Shown piece by piece: positions 43,650-55,702 of a stretch of DNA of 64,000 bases (its first letter is position 1; each line of letters begins with the position of its first letter). The stretch spans positions 15,712,039 through 15,776,038 of the forward strand of contig JAVTVX010000019.1 of the NCBI GenBank assembly GCA_033439265.1, written 5' to 3'. The translations under genes and the position numbers were made by a program. This stretch comes from Dillenia suffruticosa (lineage: Eukaryota > Streptophyta > Magnoliopsida > Dilleniales > Dilleniaceae). Under the pieces are notes generated by a model, which was given only the letters and a program-made list of their open reading frames with translations, was not told where the DNA came from and ran no database searches.

Positions 43650-45955
43650 GTTGTACACAGTATCTCTCAAATGGGCACATCCATATGTATTGAACGGATC
43701 CTCCAACTTTCACTTTATACACTAAATGAACAGGCAAATACTCCATACTATCAAAAAAGGAAGGGGGAATATTTTCTTAAGTTTACATATTATCTCAACT
43801 ATATTGCTCTTAACTCCAAATGCTTAACACGCAATTCAGTCGCACATAAGTCTCGAAAAAAAGTATTGAGTTCTGTTAATGCATCCCATATAGCGTTAGA
43901 TACAAGGTCACGAAAGACAATAGGGATCAATTTTTACATGAAAATGTGACAGCCATGACTTTTCATGCCTTCTTCCAAGCAAACACATTGCTCCAAGTTT
44001 GAAGCATAGTCATTAGGGAATTTCAAAATTTTCACCCATCGACATACATCAAATATTTGATCTCTAGTTAATGTGTATGAAGTTTTGGGCTTCCAAGTCC
44101 TCCCATTAATTTCCTTCAATTCTAATTCTGGTCGTTTGCAATATAACCCCAGATCCAGTTTTGCCTTTATCTTGTCCTTCGTCTTTCCTTTGACATCCGT
44201 AATAGTATTGAACACATTCTCGAACACATTTTTTTCAATATGCATGATATCCAAGTTATGACAAATAAAAAGTGTTATCCAATAAGGTAACCCCCAGAAA
44301 ACACTTTCTTTCACCCAATATCCCAAACCCTTGAATAGTCTGTTTATCGTATTTTGTGCCATATATAATATCTGAAAGACAAGATACTCGAGAAAACATC
44401 TCCTCCCTCGATAGTCTAGGAGGCGGCTCAGCATTCTCAACTTTCCCTTTTCGAAACTTATCCCTTTATTTCTGATAGGGATGATCAATATGTAATTAAT
44501 GATGAAAATCAAAAAATGTTATCATCCGATAATTTGTTAACACAAACGATTTTGTCTGCTCCATGTAATAAGGACAGGCTAACTTTCCATAAGTGCTCTA
44601 GTCAGACAACATCGCATAAACAGGAAATTCGCTTATTGTCTATAAAAGTGCTGTCCTCAAACAGAAGTTTTGTTTTCTTAAAATATCATAAGTGTTCACA
44701 CCTTCATTTATAACATTTTCAATTCTTCAATCAAAGGTTTCAAGAAAACATCAATATGCTTTATCGGATTTTTTGGCCCCGAGATAATCAGACTCAGGAA
44801 AATGAATGGTTGCTTCATACATATAGAAGGAGGTAAATTGTACACAGTTATAAAAATTGGCCAACAAGAGTATGAAATGGTAGACTGACCAAAAGGGTTA
44901 AATTCATCTGTGTATAGCCCTAAACGTACATTTCGAGATTCAGAAGCAAATAATGGACGAATAGAATCAAAATGCTTCCACGCTTCACTATGGGTTGGGT
45001 GTGAAACAAGTTCATCGTCACTACGTTCATTTTTAGCATGCCATGTCATGTGCTTCAATGTAACTCTTGACATGTAAAACCTTTGAAGTCTCGGTGTAAG
45101 AGACAAGTATCGTAACACCTTGTTTGAAACTTTTTTTCGTCTTCCACTTCCAACATTTCTTAATTTATAACGAGGATGACCGCAGACAACACACTTCAAC
45201 TTATCCCGCTGTTGTTGATAGTATAGCGTGCAATAATTTTCACAAATATCAATCTTTTGGTACCCAAATCCTAAATTTTTTAAAAGTTTCTTTGCTCTGT
45301 AAAAAGTTGATGGCAACTTCGATTCTTCAGGTAACATGGTTTGAATAATCTCATTTAAATGATCATAACATACTCTACTCATGTTGAACTCGGACTTACA
45401 CTTTAACAACTGAGATAGAACTGACAACGTTGTTCATATTTTACACCTATCTCATAATGGTTCTTTAGCAGCTTTAAACAAGTCATAAAACAATGCTATA
45501 TTAGGATAAGAATTGTCCGTATTCTCTGCATTCATGTCATCATAAATGGAATTCCAATCATGTTGATTGCCTAATGCATCGACAACCATGGATTATATGG
45601 AGTCTCATCATCCTGTCTCCATCTAGATGACTGCCCATCAACATATTCTCTATTTCTCACTTCTCCGTGAGAAACCCAAATAGTGTAATCATTAACAAAC
45701 CCTCTCGAAAATAAGTGAATTGTGATTTCGTCCTGATTATAAAATTTATGATTGTGACACTTATGGCAAGGACATCTAATATTGACTCCATCCATGAAGT
45801 TAGGTTGAGAACAGTCAAAATCCAAAAACTCATTAACACTCTCAACAAATTCATCTGTCAAGTATCCATTAGTTAGGCGATGATACATCCAACTTCGATC
45901 AATGGACCCTATTATTGAAATAGTCACTCTATAGAAAATAATCAATTGCAAATAT
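43650..45955 (-). pseudogene. En/Spm (CACTA) TNP2-type transposase, broken
   Basis: Minus-strand fragments cover much of a CACTA transposase. 45571-45951 holds the N-terminal transposase-associated domain (RSWMYHRLTNGYLTDEFVES, then CPCHKCHNHKF). 44708-45427 holds the core region: CVVCGHPRYK zinc-binding part, TPRLQRFYMSR, HMTWHAKNERSDDE, AWKHFDSI, VRLGLYTDEFNPFGQS and YSCWPIFITVYNLPP. 43934-44512 holds CHNLDIMHIEKNVFENV. Downstream to about 43660, degraded sequence still matches (WDALTEL, FFRDLCATELRVKHLE). Stops and gaps separate the parts, so it is non-functional. The protein would bind CACTA termini and catalyse excision and insertion. Confidence 0.9.
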
Positions 45956-46518
45956 TATAATAATATAAAAAAATATATTTCTAATATGAAAACAAATTTT
46001 GGGAACGATGGAAACTTGGTATAACAAGGTCGCATAATAACTATTTGAATGTCATGGTGTAGGTAGGAAGAAAAGAAGGTGAAGATAACTAAATGAACCG
46101 AGTTAGGGGGGCCATGTTATCGAGTTATCAAATATAGATAGAGTATTTCGGCATTCATGGATTAACCAAATAAATCCCCAAATATTGCAAAACAAACAAG
46201 CATGCATGTTAGCATAAACTTGTCCTCAATCCTGTGCAAAAGGTAGTACACCATTGTCTACGATCATCATCATATGATGTAATTAGAAGTAAGTACAATT
46301 TTTCTAAAAAATTATATGTTATAAACAACACTTAATTTTTAAAAATTTATAGGCATATATTTCAAATTGTTCCTTAAGGAATGGTTTAAGAGTAATGGAA
46401 TTTCCGTGATTTTTTGCTGCAATCAAACACGATTTGGAATGGCATATAATTGTTAGAAAATACTTCAACGGATAAGTATGTGCTATTAAAAAAATTACCC
46501 CTTTAAAATGTATAAATT

Positions 46519-46561
<43 letters not shown>

Positions 46562-46634
46562 ATGGCATGATATTGTAATTATTGGTTGGAAGATGTGCTG
46601 ATTAAAGGGTTACGTAAAGGAGAGAAGTTAGTTA
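45956..46634. other. Spacer with (GA)n microsatellite
   Basis: AT-rich non-coding DNA upstream of the transposase remnant, possibly its former 5' region. A (GA)19 microsatellite occupies 46523-46560. Confidence 0.55.
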
Positions 46635-47584
46635 CACTACAAAATTAAATCCGTATACTGACGGTAACTTTTATTGTCGGTAACCTTTAACGACGGTTTC
46701 TTCTTGTCTATGCCGACGTTTTTTAAAAAATCGTAGGAAAATATATACATCTTTCAACAGTACAAATTATAATATTGAGAAAAGTTTATAAACCATGAGT
46801 AAAGTTAACATAGTTATCGGTAAAAATGATATTCAATTTCTTATGGTTATCATTTGCTATTGGTAAATATAACATTTTTAGATATGGTTTGAAAAAAATC
46901 AGATCTATTGGATCTACTTAACCATTATAATTATGATAATTTGTATTCTACTATTTATAAATGCTATATGTTTATATATATTTATATAATTTTTAAGAAC
47001 AATTTAAAATTTTAGAGTTAATGTAGGAAGGAATAATTTATGATAACGTGTGTTGTGTATATTGTAATACGTTATAACTTATGATATTATAATTTGTGAT
47101 AAGTAATGGTAACAACTGATAAATAGTGATAAGATGTTATAACATGTTATAATTTGTGATAAGTAATGGTAATAATTTGTGAGGAGTCCGTAAAAGTATA
47201 AAAAATTTATAAAAAAATTAGAATTATCTTGAGAGACATAATATATCATTTTCTAATAATACATACATAATATTAGTACTGTATATATTATTATAAATTA
47301 TAAATTATTAGAAAATATATATTAGTTAATATTAATTTAAATTCTCTTGTATTAACAATTTAAAAAATTTAAATATTTTTTTATAGAAAAAAAAAGAAAA
47401 CAGAAAAATAGAAAAAAGTGTGGAAGGTTGAGAGAAAAAAAAAGAAAGAGATAGAGTCAAACTCCACAGTTCAAATCCATTGGTTGCTTTTTTTTCAGTT
47501 ATTTTTTTTGGCATTTTGGCGATGTACATTTTTATTAATATGAAAGTGAGAAAGGTAGAGACTGAAAAAAAAAAAAGAAAAAAG

Positions 47585-47645
47585 GGACACGTGGCAAGTT
47601 GTGGCGTTGACGTGGCAAGTTGTGGCGTTGACGTGGCAAGTTTCC
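47585..47645. repeat. 21 bp tandem repeat
   Basis: GTGGCAAGTTGTGGCGTTGAC occurs twice in tandem, followed by a partial third unit. It carries repeated CACGTGGC/GACGTGGC words that resemble G-box/ACGT plant promoter elements. Confidence 0.9.
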
Positions 47646-48221
47646 AAATTGAGAGAAGTGGTAAATTTATGATATATAGTCGTGGTAAATAATAAATAGT
47701 AACTTATGTTTTATTTTAATTTATACTTCAACTATTATATTTTATCATTTTATATTTCCATTAATTTTATTTCATTTAATTTAATTGTATTTCTTTTTCT
47801 TTTTCTTATTTTGTGTTTTGTATAGAATTTATATAAAACATTTAAAAAATAAGTTGTGATAATTTATAAAATTTATAATTTTTTTTTAATTTATGATAAG
47901 TTGTGATAAAAATTTGGTATTTGTGATAATAAGTTGTAAGTAATGATAAGATGTAATAAGTTTTGATAAGAAAATTGATAGTTATGATAATAAGTGATAA
48001 ATAATGATAATTTTGAATGAATGATATTATTATATTAGTGTGATAATATAAAATGATGGTTATTAATATTAATTTAAATTATAATATATTAATAATTTTA
48101 AAAAATTATATATTTAATTATAAATATTTAATTATAAATATTTATCAAAATATAAAATATTAATAAGTTATCATAATCCGTAGAAGGTAAAGAATAAAAG
48201 ACAAAAAAAAGAAAAAGAAAA

Positions 48222-48295
48222 CACATGACAAGTTGTGGTATATTTGTTAACATGTTAAGCTTCCAAATGATATGGCTAGGGTTTAAAATCTCATA
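48222..48295 (+). other. Degenerate tRNA-like stretch in CACTA element
   Basis: A weak A-box-like segment (GTTGTGGTATATTTGTTAACATGTTAAGC is the region, about 48232-48260) is followed by GGGTTTAAAATC (48279-48290), a decayed B-box, then a T-rich spacer and the GC-rich block at 48331. It resembles the order seen twice in the other CACTA element. Alone it would be unconvincing. Confidence 0.35.
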
Positions 48296-48330
48296 CATTC
48301 ATTTTTTTTTGTATTTTTTGCTGAAAAATG

Positions 48331-48503
48331 CAGGGGCGCTAGTGCCCCTACTTGGGTGCGCTGCGTGCCCTGTGGTTGTAACCGCGCGCGCGGGGGCATG
48401 CTAGCGCCCCTGCGTGCGGCTGCAACCGCCCGCGCGGGGACATGCAAGTGCCCCTGCATGCGCTTGCGGCTGTGCGCCCCACGGCTACAACCGTGGGGCA
48501 CTA
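48331..48503. repeat. GC-rich block with inverted repeats
   Basis: About 173 GC-rich bases in AT-rich DNA. GGGGCGCTAGTGCCCC is a perfect 16-base palindrome-type hairpin, and GCATGCTAGCGCCCCTGCGT and CATGCAAGTGCCCCTGCATG recur about 48 bases apart as diverged units. GTTGTAACCGCGCGCG and GCTGCAACCGCCCGCG are a related pair. No credible coding sequence. Confidence 0.8.
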
Positions 48504-48509
48504 TTGTTC

Positions 48510-48785
48510 CTCTTTTTTTTTTTGGTTTCTTTTTCCTTTTTTTTTTATTTCTTTTTTTTCACATATTTACCCTTTTTTTGATTTTTTTACCCTTCACCTT
48601 TCCCTTTTTTTTAACATTTTTTTTGGTTTTTTCTTTTTTTTTTTTTTTACCTTCACCCTTCAGTTTTTTTAATTTTTTTTTTGTTTCTTCTTATTTTTCT
48701 TTTTTGTTTCATTTTTTTTATTTCGGTTTTTTCTTCACTCTTCATCCTTCTTTTTTTCATTCTTTTTTTTTTCTGTTCCACTATT
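48510..48785. repeat. Long pyrimidine (T-rich) tract
   Basis: About 275 bases of near-continuous T and C with short A/G breaks, directly after the GC-rich block. The Phe/Ser-rich open frame across it is compositional. Confidence 0.85.
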
Positions 48786-50904
48786 AATGTTTCCCCAAAA
48801 TGGAGGACGCCAAGAGAAATCTATTGGTAATAATACATTAATTATCAATATTATAAAATTTTATATAAATTCTAAAAAAATAATAGTTATTTAATTTACA
48901 AATTTAACTTTTTAACATTGAAAAATGATAACTCCATAATAAAATCTTTATATTCTCGTCAAAATCAATTTTCTAATTTAATCAAATTTCTCTTTTTCGC
49001 ACAAAAAATATTTGTTTGTTTATTCTAATTTAATTATTTTTTTACCAAAAACAATTAATTCATTTTAAACAATTCAAAACAATGATTTATTTTTTGCGTC
49101 ACATCACAAATTAACAATCAAATTTGATCAAACGCCAAAAAATTTTATCATTTTATTTCAAATTCAAACAACTCAACTCTTACAAAAAGTGGCAGTATAA
49201 TGCATATTAACAAATGGTAAAAAGTAATAATAACTAATAATAAGTGATCTGATACGTACATTTAATTTGAAAAATGTTATTATAGTTGTTAGATTAATTA
49301 GTGATAATGAAAGTGGAAAAAATTACAAAAAATTTAGAATTATTTTCAAATACAAATATACTATTTTCTAATAATATAATAATAACATCCGTAAATTATT
49401 ACATAATACATACATATTACTATATATATTACTATAAATTATAAATTATATTATTGTTGATGGAGAATATATGTTAGTAATAATATAAAATCATGATTAT
49501 TAATATTAATTTATCGACCAGGTGTGCCAAAATGATGGAACATATTGATAGAGCGCGTTTAAAATAAATATATTGGTGGAATTATCAATATTATATAATT
49601 TTATATAAATTTCAAAAGTAAAAATTATTTAATAAACAAATTTAGCCTTTTAAAAATTTTCAGAGATAATTCAACAAATTCACGCCAAAATCAAAGACAA
49701 TTCAAACAATGATTTTTGAGACCACATCACAAATTGGCGGTTAAATTTGATAAAACTCTAAAATATTCTATCATTTTATTTCAAAATCAAGCGACAAATT
49801 TTGTGAAAATTCCAACAATATTTTATCATTTTATTTCGGAATCAATGTACCCACAAAAAACGTTTTATTTATTTTTTGTTTTGAACGGGAATTTAATTTT
49901 GGCACCAATTATATTTCTCTCTTTTTTATTTTTATTTATTTTTTACTCTTTTTACTTAGTTCTATTTAAACGAAAACAATATAAAATCACTAAATTAAAT
50001 TTAACCTACCCATATTTATTTATATTAATGAAATCAAACCACCTTACCATAATATAAGTATAAAATTTATTGTCTCATTATAATATGATTACAACATAAG
50101 GTAGATTTGACAAAATTAATCAAACCACCTTACCATGGAAATGTGCTGCCTTTCAAAAAATTGAGGCAAAAAGTTTGGATTATTTAGATAAAGCAAGATT
50201 ACTTTATGCTACTTTACATTAACGGGATTAACATGTAAACCAAGAGATATTGTTCTAATCTTATACATAATTTTGATATTATTCTCTTATAATTTTTTGA
50301 CTTGTCATAAGTATAAATGTTAAAATATTTTTTTCCAATTTAAAATGCTAAATTTTTTATTTTAGTGTAGGAAATATAATTTTGTTTACATATTATCTAA
50401 TCATTCTACATTTATATATATATTTTTTATTTTATTCGGTGTATCATGGTATAATGTATTGTAACAAATAGTAACAACCAGTAACAAATGATATTTTTAT
50501 AATAAGTGATAAGTGGTAACAAGTGTAGTAACAATATAGACAAGTGGTAACAAATAGTAATAACCGGTAACAAGTAGTAAGTGGTAATAGTAATAATGTT
50601 AATAAAACAAAAATACAAAAAAATCAAATACAAAAAAAAAAAATCCATAGGTCCATAGGTTTTAGATGTATGGTAACATACAAATTCTACCGCTTTTTAA
50701 AAATATATTCAATTTTTACTATTAGAACAAACCGTTTCAATAAATTTTATTTATACTAACCTATATATTATAATGTCTATAAAAAACTAAAATTGTTATT
50801 ATTTTGGTATCATATTTAAAAATAGTTTAGATGGTAAGTTGTGATAAATTTATGATAGTAATAATTTAGTAAGTACGTAATAAATGTATGAAAGATTATA
50901 GTTG

Positions 50905-51160
50905 TAGTAGGTAGATGGTAAGTGATAGTAAGTAATGATAAGTGATGGTAAGTAAGTGATGGTAAGTAATGGTAAGTGATGGTAAATGATTATAAGTGAT
51001 GATAAGTAAGTGATAGTAAGTAATGGTAAGTGATGATAAATGATGGTAAGTAAATGTTACGTGATAGTAAGTGATGATAAGTAAGTAATGATAAGTGATG
51101 GTAAGTGATGATAAATGATGATAAATAATGGTAAGTGATGGTAAGTGATGGTAAGACAAA
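50905..51160. repeat. Degenerate GGTAAGTGAT tandem array
   Basis: Roughly 25 units of a 9-12 base word (GGTAAGTGAT, GATAAGTGAT, GATAAATGAT) in tandem. The minus-strand 87-codon frame across it is a repeat artefact (ITYHHL-type repeats). Similar GATAAGTGATGATAA words occur sparsely elsewhere in the element. Confidence 0.9.
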
Positions 51161-51693
51161 TTTATGCTATATAATCCTATATAACCACGTGGATTTTTGT
51201 AATTTTTTTTGGCTCCTCCACATGGTTTTTTTTTTTTGCAATTTTTTTATTCTCTAAACAATGGTTTTTTATTCTTATAATAAGTGGTACAATTAGTATA
51301 AGTGTAGTAACAATGTTAACAGAAACGAAAATATAAAGAAAATTAAATACAAAAATTACAAAATAAAATTCATGATATAATAATAAAAATGTGTATTCAT
51401 GAAGAGAGTAATAAAAATTTATATGGATTTAATATATCCAACTACATGATAATTTTTTGAACATGATATGTTTGGTATGTATGATTCATTTACAGATTTA
51501 CATAATCATTTACAAAATTACATGATCGTAGATAAACCAACTTCTTATACATTTAATGTGGATGAAAATAAGTTTTATGAATTATTTTTAAAATGTCAAA
51601 AAACCAATATATCCAAATTGAAGTGTACTATACTAATTTTAAATAATGTAACATGTGAAATATTAGTGGTTGAGATATGGTTGAAATTAGTGG

Positions 51694-51714
51694 TATGTGT
51701 GTGTGTGTGTGTGT
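51694..51714. repeat. (GT)n microsatellite
   Basis: A short GTGTGT run, about ten units, inside the large CACTA element. Confidence 0.9.
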
Positions 51715-53844
51715 AATATGTGGAAGTTGTGTATATGGAAATTATATGGAGTGTGTATGAAAGATTAAATTTTTACTTATTGTGGATTATACTTTGTAAT
51801 TATAAATTGTGATCAAATTTGAGATTCAATTTCTACCGATACAATAGATGTAAAATTTAGTGTTTTTCATTAATTATGTCAATATAATTAATTACACCAT
51901 TATATATAATTACATTATATTGTTATATTTTCAAATTATACTCAATAAATTTTCAAAACTATAACACTATATTATATATATTATTAATTTCATATTATTG
52001 TATTATTTAAATTAATAATATTAATAAATTTATTATCATCAAATATAGAATCTATATTATTTTTTATTAATCAAATAGATATAATATTAATCAAATGTAG
52101 TAACTAGTTAGTAAGTAATTTATTAATAAGTAGTAAAAATTATAAGTGATTTTTTCAATACACATATGAAAGACACATGTGAGAAATTAAGAAACGCGGT
52201 AATGAAAAAAGAGGTGGGAGAAAAAACGCGGTAACGAAAAATGAGGCGGGAGAAAAAGCGCGAAAGCGGAGTTTTAAAAATTTGTTTATAAAAATTGTAT
52301 ATTATAAATTATATATGAGCGAAAGTTCCACAATCAAAATTTCTCTATTCTTTCCTTGAAAACTCTTCTCCCTTAACCTATTTAAATCTCTCACTCATAC
52401 TTTATAAAGTTTTATCAAAAGTTAATCACGTTTAGTATTTGAAAGATTTGACGAGTAACGGATGAATATTATATGAAGAATCACAACTATTTCAAGAAAA
52501 AATAAGTTCAGTCGAATAAATTCAATCATCCAAGATGTTATTCAGATTTAAAAAAAAAAAACATCGTATTTTTATTTTAATTTGAGATTTAATATTAAAA
52601 TATCATTTTTAATTTTTTATTTTGACAGTTGTGAAGAAATATAAATATCAATGCTATCAAGATACTTTGGATTTAGAGAAAAGAAACGCTCTCTGCTTAC
52701 TTCTCTGGTAATATTTTCATTTGCATTCATTATTTATAATAATTTCAATATTTTACTAATGGTTTTTAATGAATAGATTGACACGAAAGATTGCGAATAA
52801 AGATATCTTACAAAATTGTGATTGTGGATAAAGAAGTCTTCAGAAACTACTGTAACGAATATTTTTTGTTTGGAATATCTCAGAAGATATGTAGTTGTGA
52901 GACATGAAATTTTTTTTCTATTTTTTTGTCTTATATGTATCAAATATTTTAGTTTGTATCGATTACAATTTTTATAATATTTATATTATTTTTGTAATTT
53001 TTTTATTTTTCAGTGTTTTAATTTACCTATCATCTTTTTTTTTTAAAAAAAAATTGTCACTATTGTTATTATGTGGTAATCATATGGTAACAGTAATAAC
53101 GATTAATAATTTAGTGGTAATTGAAATAGTAATTTTTTTTTAATATCTGTAATAATAGAAAATAAAAAAGAATAACATTTCTAATATAATATGATGATAA
53201 AAGAGAGAGAGTAATATTTTCTGACATTTGTATAACCGATGGTATAAAATAGTAACCGTGACAATTAGTAACCATGTGATAATCGATAGTAACTATGGTA
53301 ATCGACAGTAACCATGTAGTAATCTACAATAACCTTGTAGTAATCTACAGTAACTTATATTAACATTTTCCAACCGATAAAAATTGTAATTTTTCCTCAC
53401 TTGTGTAATCGATAATACAAACAGTAACCTATACTAACGTATGATAACTGAGTGATAATCGACAATAAAAGATAGTAACATTTCTTAACATATGTGGTAA
53501 CCGATGATAAATGGCAATAACATTTCTTAATGGTTATGGTAACAGATAATAAAAGATGGTAACATTTTCTAATACATGTGATAACCGACGATAAAAGATA
53601 ATAATTTTTACCAATATTTTTGGAATCGATGATAAAAAATAGTATTTTTACAAACACTTTTCTAACCGTCATTATAAATCAATCACATACTTCAACGGTT
53701 ATCAAAACTGTCAAAATAGATCTATCCCGACTGGTGTATAGCCAACTGAAAGGGTATCCGTTGGAGAAAGTTTTGCGGACGATTTTAGTATATTTAGCAA
53801 ACTGTTTTCGTCCGTTTGAGTAGTGCATTTATTTTGTAGTGTTA

Positions 53845-54402
53845 TGTCGTGCCAATCCATGGTTAACCGAAGCAATGCATTCTAAACTGTGGCTATGCAA
53901 TAAAATGCGACTAAAAAGTTATATACTACAAAATTATTGTTGCTCAGGATATTCATTTGTCATAAGCTATAGTATTTTCAATTTGTAGAGGCATGAGATA
54001 ACATCATATAACACAATCTAAACAAAAGCAACACAAATATCAAAATATAAAATATCATTTTTCATATGGTTGCTTAGCGTGGAAAAAAGTTAACCTAATG
54101 TTTTAGTGCGAAAAAAGAGTTAATTCTAACATAAAGGTGAACTCCACGAATGATAGATAACAGTATTTAAATAATAATTTAGGGTTTCAGTTAACAACCT
54201 GTATGAGTAGGGAGTGATAACTATTAGTCGTAGCCAATGTCCAGTTGGGATGAATGCTACCTGCAACCAAAATTATGAGCCGAGTTAATATTACTTCCCC
54301 ATTTACACTTACTATTACTCATGAACGACATATACATTATGCAAATAATAAACACCCCCGTAAAAATTTTAATTTGAAAAAATTTTCAGTGTTTAGGTGG
54401 TC

Positions 54403-54438
<36 letters not shown>

Positions 54439-55589
54439 TTTGAAAGAAGGAATGTATGACAGAGGGGATAAGGAAAATGATTTGGAGGAAGGGAAAGGAA
54501 GTGAAGAAAAATATTTATAAAAAAAGAAAAGAAAATGATGAGGAGATGAGTAAGACAGGACTTTATTTTTCCTTTTTATTGTCAGCAAAATCCTAATTTT
54601 TTTCCTTTAAAAATTATCTTTTGTCTTAAAAAATTAAATTTATAAGCGAATGTTGAGGAAATGAGTATGAAAGATGTTTGTCATGGTGAAGGGCATTGGA
54701 ACTTGGTACCAAAATGGTCCGGTATGGCACAAACAACAACCTAAGATTGATTTAATCTTTCAACAGATTTCAGACAATAGTTATCATCTTTTATGTCAAT
54801 TGGTATAGGATTGAAGAGGACCGAAAAGAGTTGCAGACTGAGAAGACGAAATTTATTACAACCAGATGTCAAGCACAGTAATCTCACTCAAGAACAAATC
54901 TTGATTCATGAACTCCATTCCAAGTAGGGGAATAGGTGAGATTTTCTAATATTGTTTCTTATTTCTCTATACAGAAACAAAAGCTTATTGACCCAGTCCA
55001 GGGAAGCCAACACAATTTAGTTATCGATAATCCAATATGCAGTGCCAAGCACTCCCCTTGCACTTAAAATTTATAGTATTTGCAGACCAGAGAGAAGCAC
55101 GAAACTTCTATATGTACATTACAGATTTGGAGCTACCAAATTTCTTAAATCATTTGGATATAACATGAGTATTACAATTATTTGAGTTTTCTCTTACCAA
55201 ATTTCGACTTTCATTTCAACCTAACCCCTATTTCAGATTCCTTTCACAAAATTTGGACATTCGTTTATACCCAGAAAATCACAAAATGCAGATTGTTCTG
55301 ATGTTTGCACAGCAAAGATTGCTATGTTTTGCGAACAAACCCTAAAGTATGAAACAGAGGAAGACAGAGATAGAGACGACGAACGACCGTGATGGCGACG
55401 ATGACTTCAAATCGACTTCGTTCGTTTCGTCGCTTATGACACGTGGGGACGAAGGTTTACCACCGTGAAAGGTAGAGTGATGCCATGAAGATAGAGACAG
55501 AGAGTGATACAGATGGACGCGAGCAAAGCAAAGCAACTGCTTTTTGATAAGTTAGGATTTTTTTGGATTGATTTCACCGACGGATTACC
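53845..55589. other. Unassigned spacer between CACTA element and solo LTR 4
   Basis: Non-coding DNA with a (GA)n run at about 54403-54438. The last ~25 bases (TTCACCGACGGATTACCGATAT) resemble the subterminal repeats of the CACTA element whose right end is at 58824, so part of this stretch probably belongs to that element. No recognisable gene. Confidence 0.5.
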
Positions 55590-55594
55590 GATAT

Positions 55595-55662
55595 TGTAAC
55601 ACCAAGCTAAAAAAAAAAAAAAAAAAAAATCCCCAAATTTGATTTAGGGCTAAAGCCCCAAA

Positions 55663-55702
<40 letters not shown>

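Larger units (their letters stand above)
46635..53841. mobile_element. Large non-autonomous CACTA element (7.2 kb)
   Basis: Left end CACTACAAAATTAAATC; the reverse complement of the right end is CACTACAAAATAAATGC. The 3 bp duplication TTA is perfect (46632-46634 and 53842-53844). Near the left end GACGGTAAC/GTCGGTAACC words occur, and near the right end GGTAACNGATNATAA repeats run from about 53230 to 53640, as expected of subterminal binding sites. The 7.2 kb interior is AT-rich with tandem arrays, a GC-rich block and a tRNA-like stretch, but no transposase or other recognisable protein. Confidence 0.87.

Noticed and set aside
50896..51159. 87-codon minus-strand frame with YHHL repeats
   Set aside because: It is the reverse reading of the GGTAAGTGAT tandem array.
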